The notes below the pieces were generated by a model that made no database searches, was not told where the DNA came from, and saw nothing but the letters and a program-made list of their open reading frames with translations. Below are positions 46,337-59,620 of a stretch of DNA of 64,000 nucleotides, in pieces. Source of the DNA: Drosophila persimilis (taxonomy: Eukaryota > Arthropoda > Insecta > Diptera > Drosophilidae); NCBI RefSeq assembly GCF_003286085.1, contig NW_020825331.1:1958345-2022344 (forward strand), given 5' to 3'. Made by a program: the position numbers and the translations under genes. Each line of letters starts with the position of its first letter. Position 1 is the stretch's first letter.

Positions 46337-49167
46337 AGTGATAAATATACCAATTAAATAAATGCCAAAATATAAAGGGCTTAATGCCAAAAGAATATGC
46401 AAATAAACATTTATTAAGCTAAATCACATGCAAAAATATACAAAAGTCCGACTGAAAAAGTGGTTTATAATACGGGAAAAGAATCAATCAAAAAATATAA
46501 CAAGAGTTTCGATCCTCTAGAAAATCTAACGGCAGATGATATAGGAAAACGTTCTGTAGACATGATCTTTAATCAATAAAAATAATAATCAATAATAATA
46601 AATTTTATGTGGAAGAATTGATTCAGTTTGAGTATCAATTAGATGTTGATACTTTCTTCAAAGATAGCTTCTGAAAATTCTATATGAAATTGTAGAAGTT
46701 TTCTTTATTTATTTACAAAATTTTAGCCTAAGATTGAAGGCCTACAAAACAATAAATGCTTAACGGAAGAGCAATAAGTCCTTGGGGCTGGGTTTACTTT
46801 ATCAAATGTTTGTCAGTGGCATAAATGTTCGATGGATAGACAGAAATATTAGTATAAATACCTATGATAAACCAAAGTCTCATCATCTTTTAGAACCATG
46901 TTATACCTTCATCCTCTGTGATCGAAGGCGGTCTTCAGGCGATTACTCGAACGTTCATCTTTCTTGATGGTTTTTTTTTTCCATCACAGTCTATTGAGAA
47001 TCTTCTAGTTGTTCATTTAGTGGATTCTGATATTTCACTGTTCATTCATCAACTTGTCAATATGGAAATTATTCTCTAATTCTTTCCAAATCAAATTCCA
47101 TTACTTCAAAACGATTTTTTGTATATTTTTATTTGAATTAAAAAAATAATTTTCCCTTTTTGTTTGGTTTGAATTTCAATATATGTATACGAGTATTCTT
47201 TATTTTTTTATACACTTGGTATTCCTACAAATTCCATCGACGGAATTCATAGTGACTCCTCTGAAGAGTGTCTCTACCATCGCAGGCTTTATCCTTTGTC
47301 AGCATCTTTTTTTGGCTGAGATTTTTCGTCTGGAGTTCATTAAATGTGGACTTGAAGTCGCTTTCGAGTATCTGCATCTAAGTATGGCTATAGCTTTGGC
47401 TATATCTCTGCCCCAATGTGTGTGGTGTGGCGTGGCATCGTGTGGTGTGGTGTCGTGTGTGAGTGTGTCATTTGAGCGTCATTTATGCGCCACATTCAAC
47501 ATTATCAGCATTTATTCGTCTCTGCTCTTGTCACTGTCTCATCACCTCCTTTTTTTGTGTATACCCTTGGCAGGGGGTATCATGATTTTGACCGAATGTT
47601 TGCAGGTCTAAGAGGTTTATGATGGATCAGCAGCAATTGCATCTCTCTAGAGGAATGTGCAAATTATCTCAGACAAAAATATATTTATATATTTCGATAA
47701 GAGATATCTTTGAGAATGCAAATAGTTTGGTTCCAAAGATACTGTACACAATAGAGGTTAAAGTTCAGTTTTAACCTGATTTTATAGATTTTCATTCAGT
47801 TTGAACCAAATCGAAAGATTCCTGACTTTACTTTAGAGAAAACATTCTTTAAATTAAATATTATTATCATACACTTCTTGGGTATATAGTCCCATAGGAA
47901 TGACAGGTTGGAAGGTCAGACTGTCCTTTCTAATTGAGAATTATAGCTGGCGAGGGCTTTACTTAGTAGTACTTGAACCTGTGGGATCTACTGTATTATA
48001 GAATATCCTCTTCTGAGCCTAGGGGATGCATCCTCTTAGGGTATCTAAATCTTCGGCCTCGCGCAGCTGGTCTTTCTATTTTTGTTGTTTTTTTTTTTTG
48101 GTTTTTATTTCGCTATTTTTCCAACGTAATTTCAGAGCCGGGCACCAGGGCGGATGGGTATGAGTTCAGGGCCCAGTTAAAACAGGAGAGTGGTGGCAGG
48201 GGGAACAGTTGGGATGTGGTGTGTGGCACGACAAGTGCTGCTTGTTGTTGGTCTTGTTCTTGTTCTTGTTGTTCCTGTTGTTATAGCCAACGATGCTGAT
48301 AACAATGTTGGATGATGAAAGCCATTGATGGGCGCTGCGGAGAAAAAGAGAGAGAGAGATGATGGGCCCTGACGATGATGATGATGATATCGTCGTCTGG
48401 CTGAGTCCGAGAGTGACAGAGAGAGATGGAGAGCTTCATATAAAACATATAAAGTTGCGCTTTATCAACAATGTGTCCAATTTATGGCATGTGCGACAGG
48501 GACAGGGCCAGATGGAACCGTTACTTTGGCTTTTGCCAGCGATCTGCGCTCATCCCCTCTCGCTTCCACTTATTATTTTTATTGCTCGATGCTGTCTCGC
48601 AGTCACAGTCGCAGTCGCCGTCATCGCTGCGGCAGCCCGCGGACGCACTTAGCCCAAAGTGCAGTAACCCTAGCGCACCCATTCCCCTGTCGCCCTCTAC
48701 CACTCTCTTCCGTTTACAGATGTCCCGTGTCCATGCACAGAAAGCGGCAGAGCTCAGTGACAGAGGATAGCGGATAGCAGTGGACAAGGTATATTGATTA
48801 GAAGGTTAGGCAGCTCTCCATGGATCCCCTTGTGACAGCCACCAAAGACTACACCTTCCTTGGATGTACCTTGGACAACGGCAGCGACGATACAGCGACA
48901 GAAGAGACCCAAAAAGATAAGCAGAACAACATCAAGAAATCAGATTTCATTGTAATTGATTTCTATGATGCGTGAGAGGTCTGAAGAGAAAAAAAGAAAC
49001 GTGTGTGGGGCGAGCAGAAGGTAGAGATGTGTTCATTTACACGGGTTTTCTTTTTGTTTGGGCTACAATTAAACAACAACATTAATGAGAGCCAAACGAC
49101 AACAAATTAAAGGCTGCCGCTTGCTCTCCCACTCTCTTTCAGACTCTGGCACTCTGTTGCTGAGCAG

Positions 49168-49440
49168 CTTCTCCTATGCTGCCGACTGCGCTGCTATCTA
49201 CTCCAATTATGCCGCTGCCGCTGCTGCTCTCCTTCTCCTATGCTGCTGACTGCAGACTGCGCTGCTATCTACTCCACTTATGCCGCTCCCGCTGCCGCTG
49301 CTGCTGCGGCTCTCCTTCTCCTATGCTGCCGACTGCGCTGCTATATACTACACTTATGCCGCTGCTGGTGCTACTCTCCTTCTCCTATGCTACCGTCTGC
49401 GCTGCATTCTACTTCTCTGCTCTGCCCCCTCCTTCGCTAA
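49168..49440. repeat. Minisatellite, four copies with steps of 64, 83 and 64 bp
   Basis: Units beginning CTTCTCCTATGCTGC start at 49,168, 49,232, 49,315 and 49,379. Each contains GACTGCGCTGCTAT and ACTTATGCCGCT phrases in T/C/G-rich sequence. Units 1 and 3 are followed by the next after 64 bp; unit 2 carries a 19-bp expansion. Open frames across it are repeat translations. Confidence 0.85.
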
Positions 49441-49902
49441 TTCTGCTGCTGCTGCCTTCTAATTGATTTCTTTGCAGCATGAGAGGGCGGGACGCGCACT
49501 CTGTGACATCTTACACCTTTTTGAGGTCACAATTAAAGAGCATTTTCCAAAACTAGAGCAAAGCGACGTTGTAACACCTGCTCTCTCCGCTCCCACACTC
49601 CATCAAGCTTGTACTCTGTTCCTGCTGCACACTCCGCTGTTGAGATGCTCTTCCACCGACGCGACACTGGTTTACAGTGGCTCAATTTTGCCATTCACAG
49701 TAATCGAAACGCTATTACCATTCGGTTTTTGCTGGCGACATCTTTTCCCATCGATGGAACGTTTACGTTGATCGGGATTTGTCGCTGGGGAAATGCTTTG
49801 GTGAAAGGTTCCATGTGCTCAAAAACCATCGTTGTAAAGCGTATCATGTAACAGGCAGTCAGTCTTATCGTTGCTGCTGCCTCTACTCTGTTGCATTCTC
49901 CT

Positions 49903-49950
49903 CTGCTGCTGCTGGCTGCTGCTGCTGCTGCTGGCTGCTGCTGCTGCTGT
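49903..49950. repeat. (CTG)n trinucleotide tract
   Basis: About 48 bp of CTG repeats with two GGCTG interruptions. No reading frame around it looks coding. Confidence 0.85.
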
Positions 49951-52900
49951 GACTCTTGACAGATGCCGATGGCAGTTTGTCGTGGCTGCCGCTGTCAATT
50001 AAGTCAAATATGATCGAGTGTGCGGCGTCATAAATCTCATACAACTGTCAAATTTTAGACAACTTCAGACTGCGACACAATCCACACACCACACCACAGC
50101 ACACCACACAGTGTCCACATGGCGTGCGCGTGTGTGTATGTCCAACACCCAACTATGGGCAGGCAATTGGAACTGCAACTGCAACTGCCACTGCCACTGC
50201 CACTGTGACTCCGACTCCGACTCCGACAGCAATTAAGCCAAGACATAATCGTTGGCTAAAGGAGGGGATATCGCGTAGAGGGGGAGGCGGTGGACACCAC
50301 ATACGAGTATTGTCTGGGAAACGAGTCAAGAAATTCATAATTGTTTGCCTTTTGATTTATATGCTACATCGAGGCGCATGGAGATCGGGGTTTCCCATTG
50401 TGAATTACAGCGGGAATGGGAGTGGGGGCGAAATATCACTGAAAATACCAACAAATGGCACTAGAGTACCGAAAATACTAACCAATATCTCCAAATATAC
50501 CATAATAATACTGAAAGGATTAACTAAAACAATTATATAAACTAAAAAATTATAATATTGTTATTGTTATTATTATATTGTTACTAAAAATACTAGAAAA
50601 TACCAACACAAACACTAAATGTCCTGAAAATACAAAAATATACCATGAAATACTTCCTAAATTAAAATACGCTTTGTGTATACACTAATATAATACTGAA
50701 AATACCGCTAACCACTTAGTACCACAAAATATGCTATATATGTACACTACAAATACCAAAGAACACCCAATATGCTACAAAAATACTAAAACTGCCAACA
50801 TTTTTCCAAATAAATACTAAAAAATACAATACCCTAAAACGAAAACCCTTCAAGATTTGCCAAACTATATTTTTTAGGTCAGGTGTACAAAAATGCAATA
50901 AATACTACAAAATACCATACAATACTAAATACTGAATACCGATGATGCGGATTGAGATACTTTTATATCTTTCGATTAAGGAGCTATCTGTGACTAATTC
51001 TTCCAGTGGCAAAGTGATCCCGATCTGCCTGGTTTCCAAGAGGGATCTTTGCAAAGCCAGAGATGTAAAGTAACCCTTCTGGGGCCTCCTCTTTTCCTTT
51101 CTATCCCTCAAAGAGACAGGTGACTGATCGTTTATTGATCAAGGAAACGTTCACATTTGTGTAAATATTGTACTTACCCAAAAAATTATTATTCCAACGA
51201 TCTCTCCCTCTCTATATGATTTTTCACGATTTGTGTTTTCCATTTTCAGAGGTCTTTGCTTTGCTTCGTGTTTACACGTTCGCACCCCACCAACAACATT
51301 TTTTTTTTTGGGCTGGATGGGGGGATACATTTTACTTGTGTTTTATGTGTTCCATTCACTAAACCGAATCGGAAAGCAAATTTGGAGCACTTGTTCGGCG
51401 ACTTTGAATGAGCAAAAAACCCAAAACAGGTGGGGGGGAAACAGCCTCTCCTTCTCTCTGTCCCTGTCTCTGTCTCTGCCGCTCACTTTAATGGAGTAAA
51501 TTATACAATTTACCCGATAATCATATGGTAGCTTTAGGGGGCGTGACTCAGCCCCAAGTGAGTCGCGGCGATCCTCAGGTAAGTGAGAGTCCGTACCCAG
51601 AACTAAGTGAATATTTTTGTGTGCTCGAAATGGCATGAAAATAATACAAGAAACGAATCACTCTTTCAAGCAGGTAGCAGAAGTACTAAGAAGTGGAACC
51701 TGTTGGCTTTTTGGGGGAGAGGGAACGACTAGCTGGTGGCTGGTGGCTGGTGGCTGGTGGTTAGTGGCCAACGAGGCCAAGATCACAGCAGCCACGATAC
51801 CGATCACCGTAGAGCCCGAAAGAAAAAACTCCAAAGCTCGAGAACATTGCGATGAACGGATTGATTGAATCGCATTACACGAACGAACCACCGCAGCGGG
51901 GGCAAGGCAGGGGACAAACGTGGCAGTGCTGCACCACAGTGGTAGCATCATTCAAACGTTTATTCTATGGTTTTGTTTCTAGTATTTTAGCAATTTTGTA
52001 CGTGCCCTGAATCGTTTTGGCATTTGAAAGATCTTTGTTAGGGTTTTCGGGCACGTCGCTTGCCTAAGACCCAAATTAATGGACTGCCAGTATTTTCTTT
52101 GGAAATATTGTATAATTTTTTCGAATATATTTGACTTATTTTCAGTTCTTTGAAGCCCGCAAGAGGTGGAGTCACACTGGAAGAGAGCAATATTTCAGTA
52201 TTTTTTTTTTTTGGTATATTTCAATGCTTGAAATTAAACAAAATTAATTAAGAAATTACTACCTATTTGTATGTATATTTAATTATATTTTCCACCTTTC
52301 ATATTCATTTCTGTGGCAAGCAAAAAGTAACAAAAAAGTGCCGTATGCTCGCTAATTGAGTTTCAAAACATTCCATACAAAAGCTGACGGAAAATCGTAT
52401 ATATTATAGTACATAATTGTACCTAATTGAGTTCTCCAATTTATAGTTTTCGTCGCGCACAGAGCAACATTCTTTGTGATTATTATATTTAATTGGGAGT
52501 ATATTTGTGCCTTTGCTAATTACTGCAAGCATTTTGCAGCTCAAATGAAGTCCTAAATTAGCTCTACCCTTATTAATTAGGAGTATTTATTTCCAAATGA
52601 ATTTAATTCCACCTTTCATATCAAACTTGTTTGTTTTTCTGTTCGTATTTTTGTTATGAGTATATTTACTCGAAATTCCAACCGAATGGAATGCCTTTTT
52701 TTTTGGCGACTGAAACATTTATCAAGACAATTAAATTTGTAATTTGAGTTGGTTTTTTTTTTGCCGTGCAGTTTTTGGGAAATGTGTTTTTAATTTGGGG
52801 CATCAGCGGAGGCGCCCACTGTGCAATGGTCAGGGCCAATGGAGTGGACCAATATCTGTGTGCACCCCTCCCTGCACCGCCCCTGCACCGCCATGCCCCG

Positions 52901-53226
52901 ACTTTTGTCTCTCGAATGCTTTGCATCCGAAAATATTTGTTTTTTTCGCTGTTGTTGTTGTTGTTGTTGGGGCTCGCTGTGAACAGCATGATGCCATCAG
53001 CAACAAGCATTGACCACGGCCTGGACTTCAGTCCAAGTCGAAGCTATCTCCATGCATTGCTCGGCGGCCTTCAATCTATGTCTGTAGACCCATGGAAATG
53101 AATTCTGGCCAAGAGGGGGACAGAGAGGGAGAGAGAAAAGTGTTCTCCCATGATGGTGCAACCTCAAGGCTCCGTTATCGGCCCAGGCATATTTGCATAG
53201 CTCTCAAGCATTCGATTTCTCTGCGT

Positions 53227-53260
53227 TTGTCCCTTCCCTTCCCTTCCCTTCCCTTCCCTT
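53227..53260. repeat. (CCCTT)n microsatellite
   Basis: Six tandem CCCTT units, non-coding. Confidence 0.9.
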
Positions 53261-54917
53261 TGCTTCATTCTTTTCTTCCATTCCGTTGTGGTGCATATTT
53301 CCCATAATTTTCCCAAAGATCTTGCCATAAATTAAATTACCCTCAGATCGAGGAAAGCGCTTTCGCCCCCCTCCCCCACACTCACCAATAGAGAATTTAT
53401 TCCAGAAAATTCCTAAAAACTTATATATCTTAAAGTATCTTAGTAAAAGGATACGAAAAAAGAAACAAGTTTTTAGACGAAAAATTTATGATAATTCTGA
53501 AATAATTACAGAATAATTTACAAACGGGAGATTGGAGAGCTTTTTAGTCTAAAACTTATTTCTTACGATCCAATTTCTTTATGTTTTCGTGAAAAGTGAT
53601 GGATCTCTGTTTCCTGCAATTGGTTCCCTTCTTTCCCTTGGACATCGTGTGGCTCATTCACCATTTCTGCGCCTGGAACTGGAGGCTTGACCCCGTCTGG
53701 AGCTGGCAAGGCAGGAGGATCTGGGCCTGGCCAGTACCCAGGCACTGCAGCAGGGCCTGGCTCTCAGGTTCGATTTGGAATACATATAATTATTACGAGG
53801 ATGGTCCCAGAATCACTAGGGATTCCACTATTCCCGAATGTGGCTTGAGTCCATTCACTTATGGGAACAAGTTTTGCTGCAGTACAGCCTTTAAACTCCT
53901 TTTTCATAGATAATTCACCAAAATTATGCCCAAATGTATTGGGTATATCATACGATCGTTGGATCTGCTGGGTTAAAGTCTTGTTTCAGGCTTCTAACCA
54001 TAGATTACCTGCAGATTTGAATAGGTTTCTGTTCGATTCACATGCTTATTCACACTTGTGCACACTCATTCACAGGCTTATTCACAGAAAGAGAGGCAGA
54101 GGGAGAGCCAAAGCAATTTGCATTTTCGGTTTGTGGAACAATTGACAAATGATTCATAGGCCTCCTTGTCCGAGCGATCGATAAGCATTTCAACGGGTTG
54201 GACAGTCATGCCTCCCCATGCCTCATGCCCCACATGCCCCCGTCCACCGTTCAGTGGGAGACACTGAGTGCCCTTGAAAATGGCAAAAACACATGCTCTC
54301 AACCAACGATCCCTCGGCTGTTGGCTGTTGGCTGTTGGAGCTCCACGGAGTGAATTGCTGCTCTTTTGTGGCCAGTCCCCAGTCCCCAGTCCATTTTGAA
54401 GTTGAAGTTGATGTGGCCCGAAGTGAAGTGAAAAGAAGTGAAGTGAGTGGCACACAAAAGATGCCTGAGCAGCACAGCAAAACAACAGAAACAACAGAAA
54501 CAACCAACAGCCAGTGCGGAGACCACAAAACGGCAATTACATTGCCACATTTGCCAGGGCATCGGTGCGGTGTGCCTCTTTGCTGTGTGGCACATACAAA
54601 ACAAATAAAATCATAAATAATATGATTATGATACCACATTCGCCATAGTCTGGGGGCGCAGGCGCGCACTCTTGCATTCTAAAGAGGAGCCACAGCCCAA
54701 AGCCAAAGCCAAAGCCCAAAGCCCCCCAACAACAAAGTTGACAAAAAAACAAAAACAAAAACAAAAACTAAGAAACATGAGGAATGCCCATTGCGTTGCT
54801 GCACGTTCTGCTCTTTCGTTCAAGAAACTATGCCACATATACTCCAACCCCGTACTCGTACTCGTACTCCCATATCATACAGAGTCACAGACAGATAGAG
54901 AGATATACATAGAGGGA

Positions 54918-54918
<1 letters not shown>

Positions 54919-54968
<50 letters not shown>
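54919..54968. repeat. (GA)n microsatellite, about 50 bp
   Basis: Long perfect GA run, one of the longest in the window. Confidence 0.9.
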
Positions 54969-54971
<3 letters not shown>

Positions 54972-56569
54972 CGGCCATTAAAAAATCATAAAAAAGGGCC
55001 CGACTTCTTTGGGTACAGAAGCATCGTGTACACCCTTTGGAGTACACCCAAAATACCTTTGAAGAGCATCGATTTGTATGATTTCAACATATATTTAGTC
55101 GAATCTTAATGCAATGTTGCATCTTTCGGTTGAACACATATATTCTACTATAATTTAATGAAATATTTAAGCTTTTTGCTCAAATACTAGCCTTAAAACC
55201 AACTATTTTTATGACAACTATAAGTTATAGTGATTTCACATACAATTCCGGAATAAATACAGCTAAAACCGTGTTCTGTTTTCCGTAAAAATATTCCCCT
55301 AAGCGAAAGGATACATTCGAGACTATTCGACAGAAGTGAATTGGTGCGTTCTACGATAAAATACCTAAAAATACTAAAAAATACCTAAAAATCTAAATGA
55401 ATTCAAGGAAAATACCAAATGAATACTTGTAAAATAATGAAAAGTTAAAAAATTAAAAAATTATGAATAAATTTTAAAAAACACTTAATAATAATTAGAT
55501 ACCAAAAAAACTACATATTACTATTATAAATAACATAAAATACCCGAAATACACGAAAATACTTTCGAGTATATACAAAAAAAAAAATATATATATACTA
55601 AAAAAAACACCCCAAAACCCAAATAAATGCCAAAAATATTATAGTTTTTGTGCAAAAGTTAAAAGTTTAAGGATTTTCTATCCAAAAACTTGCTTGTTTC
55701 GAAATATGCTTGAAATTAGTCATACGTGGCCATGTTTCTGTTTTAGAGTCCACAAACAATGCCTGGGACAGAAAATCGATTACTATTTGTTTCAGTTGAG
55801 CGGGAAAGGGTCCTTCATTCCAGTCCCATTTCCATATTGCCTTTGTACGCAGCACAAATGTTCCCATAAACGAATGGATACCATTCGTGGCGCAGCATGC
55901 CAACAAAAGCCACAATCCCCGGTCGGTTAGCGTATACCAAAAATTGTTATTTCATTATCGTGCCCTGACAATCAGTCAGCGGCTCGGAGCCAAAACTTGA
56001 AATCAACTTTGGGGCCTCCATTCGCCGTAGCCGTAGCCCGTTCGCTTGTTGTTTCGTTGTTCGTCACGTTGTTCTTGGGTGTTAGCTATGCTGTTCAACA
56101 TGATCGGGCCAGGCCGGGCCAAGAGCGGCACGGCTCAGGCAGAGGCACAGTCACAGGCACTCTGGGGCCCATGAGTAATATTTGTTCAACAGCGGCATCG
56201 GCAGCGGCATCGGCATCGGCAGCGGCAGCGGCAGCGGCAGCAGCAACGCCCTTTTTTGTCGGCCCGCCCCCGCACCAGACCCCCAGCCAAAAGCTAGCCC
56301 ATAACCCAGTCCAAAAGAACCAAAAAAAAAAAAAAAACTCAACGAATGGGGGACCCATTAGCAGAAGTCAAGCGCCGCCGTTGCTCCGTAACTTAAAATT
56401 TCAGTTTGTTTTTTTTTTTTTTTGACTAACAGATCTGCAAAAGATGGGGTCTATCCGCTAGGGGGAAACCACGAGGAATTCGGAAAAATTTGAGGTAAAA
56501 AAGGGACCTATTTAAGGAGGTATCTCACCACCCCATGCCAAAGAAAAGCTCCGCCTCTCTCTGTTTTCC

Positions 56570-56694
56570 ATTGGGGCTTAGCAGTACAAAATCTCTCTGT
56601 TTCTCTCCCAGTGGACACTCTCTCTCTCTCCCAGTGTGGCTAAGCAGTACTAGGCCATCTCTCTCTCTCTCGCAGTGTGGCTTAGCGGTAAAGG
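56570..56694. repeat. Minisatellite with CAGTGTGGCTTAGCAGTA-type units
   Basis: Three diverged units pair a (TC)n stretch with a CAGTG...GGCTTAGC(A/G)GTA phrase, at about 56,570, 56,630 and 56,675. Non-coding. Confidence 0.7.
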
Positions 56695-57380
56695 GTGGCT
56701 TTACAGTGAGAGAATGATGAATGGATCATCTGTATCATTAGAGTATCACCGATTCTCCATCCCAAAAGAAAAGAAAACCATCTCAAATGCCAGTTCTTTT
56801 GGTTTCCCGCGTAACACCCGCACTTTTTTGGTCGGAGAATGGGGCGAATGGGGCGAATGGGGGCGCCTCGAAGCGCAGCTGCCATTTGCTGTGGCATTTT
56901 TCAAATTTGCGCATTTGTCTGCGCTTTGCATAATTTTCGTCTTATTTATTTTGTGGTTGTTTTTTGTTCATTTTCTGTGGCTTTGGCTGTGTCTTGCGTT
57001 TTTTGGGTCATATTTTTCATGGTTCGAGTTTCGGGTTTCGAGTGTTTTGTTTGCCGGCTTCTAAGTGGCCAAAGAAAAGCGAAAAAGCAGCTAAACGAGA
57101 GAACTTGCGGCCAGAGATCGCGGCCCCACACAATGCGCAAACAAAACGACTGGCACACACTCGAACTCTAGAAACAATAAAGATCAGAGTTCATGGGGGA
57201 ATTGTGCGGCAAAAACCATTGGCTAAAATCGTCGTTTCATTTGAATTTGTTTGTGATTGGCGTGCATTTAGGGTTCAGGGTTGCCAGGGTTCTCTCACAA
57301 GAGGTGGATTAGCGTCTCAATCAGCTCCAAAGTGCAGGCACAAGATCTAGTTGCAAAAATAAACAGAAATACACTTTTCC

Positions 57381-57452
57381 GGGTGAATGGCAAAATGTAC
57401 CATCAGGTGAATGGCAAAATGTACCATCGGGTGAATGGCAAAATTTACCGAC
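57381..57452. repeat. 24-bp tandem repeat, three units
   Basis: Three head-to-tail 24-bp units at 57,381-57,404, 57,405-57,428 and 57,429-57,452, each with GGTGAATGGCAAAAT. The first two differ at one base; the third has three to four changes. Confidence 0.95.
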
Positions 57453-58085
57453 GGTAAAAATGCTCTGGATGGGTGTTAGATGTTCGACCCAGCACCACCC
57501 ACTCCCACTCCCACTCTCTTCCTCTCCCATCAAACCGATTGGATCATTCATACCTCCCGCTCCCACACCCACACCCACACCCCTAACCCTAACCCGCAAC
57601 CGATTGGCTTTGGTGTAACAGTAATCCAGTTGCAGTGGTCTACCCCCCCTCCCTCGCACCAGCCTACTTCCATCGGTTGCAACACGTTCGTTGCTCGAGT
57701 CTTTTGTTCCACGCAGATTTATGTCATTTCTTGCTCTGCCCCAGGGGAGAGGGGTGGGGGGGTGACTGACCAAAAACAAAAACCACTTTGATATTTCCCT
57801 TTGTTGTTGTTGTTGCTGGTGTTTCTATTTGCTATTTTTCTTCCCATTGCATTGCATTTTGCTGCCTGCTTGCATTTGTTGTTGTTGTTTCGCTCTTTTG
57901 CTCGTGCATTCCTTCGGCCGAAGCGAACCTCAACCGGTTCTCAGCAGGTTCGATGTTTTGGTTGTTGTTGTTGCTTGCCATTTATCGTTACAAAAACTAA
58001 AGAAAGAGAGTGATAGAGAGTGAGTACGTCTGAGAGCGGGGGAAGAGAGGAGCCTAAAAATTGTTGTCAGGTAGGTTTCCCAAAG

Positions 58086-58110
58086 AGAGAGAGAGAGAGA
58101 GAGAGAGAGC
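58086..58110. repeat. (GA)n microsatellite
   Basis: Perfect GA run of about 25 bp, 1.5 kb upstream of the candidate promoter at 59,623. Confidence 0.9.
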
Positions 58111-59104
58111 GGGCGAGAGAACTCTTCTGAGCAAGCAACTCCTTTTTGCTTGCAATCATTTCTTTTGTTGTTGTTCCACTTCCTTGCATCCTGTTGAACC
58201 GGTTCAAAAAGAGCAGCAGCAGCAGCTTGTTTTTCGTGTTTTCCCAACAGCGCCTTACGCTTTTTCCCTTCAAATAAAATACAATTAAAGTCTTTCGTTT
58301 TTCCCCTGCATTTCGTACCACATTCGAACACATTCCACACAACGCAAACGCAACTCGAACCACAGGCAACATCGAACCCAAGCAGCGCGTTTGCCTACTT
58401 CTCTCATATTTGGTCATTTTCATCATCGTGTTATGTTAATTGAACATTGTTTTCTTTCATTGAATTCAAAGATTTGTCATCAAACAGAATCAAACATAGT
58501 CCAATTCGCACACAACACGCAACTCGAACTTATGGCAACATCATTCCGAACCATGCTGCACATTCTTGTGTGAATGGTGTATTATGAGAACGAGGTGGTG
58601 CTTTGCAACATGCTAAATGTTGCTGGACGCTACCATGATGTGCCAACACACCCTGTTCCAAAGTTTATCGGACAATATTTGCATACCCTGAAAATATGAT
58701 ACAGTCAAACTTTTCAACGACGAACTTCCGCTTCAGATTTGCTATATGGAAGTTCGCCTGTATAATACATTTGGGGCCCAAGGTTACACATAAATAGCAT
58801 TGCTATTCTCACATTAATTATGGCAAAAAAAGATCGTTCAGGGAAAATTATTATCAAATTTGGGTTTCAATGCCATTTTTTCCGGACTAGCTTGGAAAAA
58901 ATAATTTCCACTTTAACCATCAAAAATAGGGTATGCAAAACCGCATACTTAACGCTTATACTCATACTTGATACGCAAGTGTGAGCCTCGACTCGAACTT
59001 CTGTGCCTTGGAAAGGTACTGAACGCAGGGTAAAACAGTCCCAGCAACATTACACAGGTCCACAAGCCTCACCTCCACGTGTTTGATCAACAATATGCTG
59101 TGAC

Positions 59105-59125
59105 TGTTTACAAGCCCTGTAAACA
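59105..59125. promoter_or_regulatory. Palindromic pair of forkhead-type sites
   Basis: TGTTTACA at 59,105-59,112 and its complement TGTAAACA at 59,118-59,125 are separated by 5 bp. Each half matches the forkhead core TGTTTAC. They lie 500 bp upstream of the candidate start site at 59,623. Binding is inferred from the motif only. Confidence 0.3.
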
Positions 59126-59620
59126 AACACGTTATGTCGACAAATAGGGTGCGAACACCCTAGCAGGCGTTGGTATTTTCTTGTCCGCTTCGCCGCTAGC
59201 CATACCCATCTTCTCCCCGGCAACACACGTTTCGTGCCCAGCAACATGTGTCCGAGCGCCAGCAACATCTGAGGGCGGGCGTATTTGAATTGCCGCCCCA
59301 ATGTGTCTCACAATCTCACAAAAATTTTTCGGCCGCGGAAAAGGTAACAACGTAGTGTCGAAATTTTTTCTGAATTCAGAAAACTCGTCGTCGGATGAAT
59401 TTCTCGTGCTGTTGCTGCCTCTTAGCCGTGTACGTGTACGTGTGCGTGTGCGCGCGTGTGTGTGGTGTGGTGTGTGTAAAGGAGAAATTATCCAAAAACC
59501 GGTTCAGCCGCGACTTCCTTTGAAAATTGTCTGTATTTTTTTTGTCGAAAACCCAAATAAAATAAATAATAATTCGAAACTATTGTGCGTTTTTGTCGGG
59601 AAGGAAGATAGACCCCTCTC

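Noticed and set aside
53563..53745. 60-aa minus-strand frame rich in Pro
   Set aside because: No recognisable domain and no supporting splice sites; may be chance GC-rich sequence.
57575..57600. CCCTAACCCTAACCC telomere-like string
   Set aside because: Only two full units within a CACACCC-rich tract, and Drosophila lacks TTAGGG telomeres.
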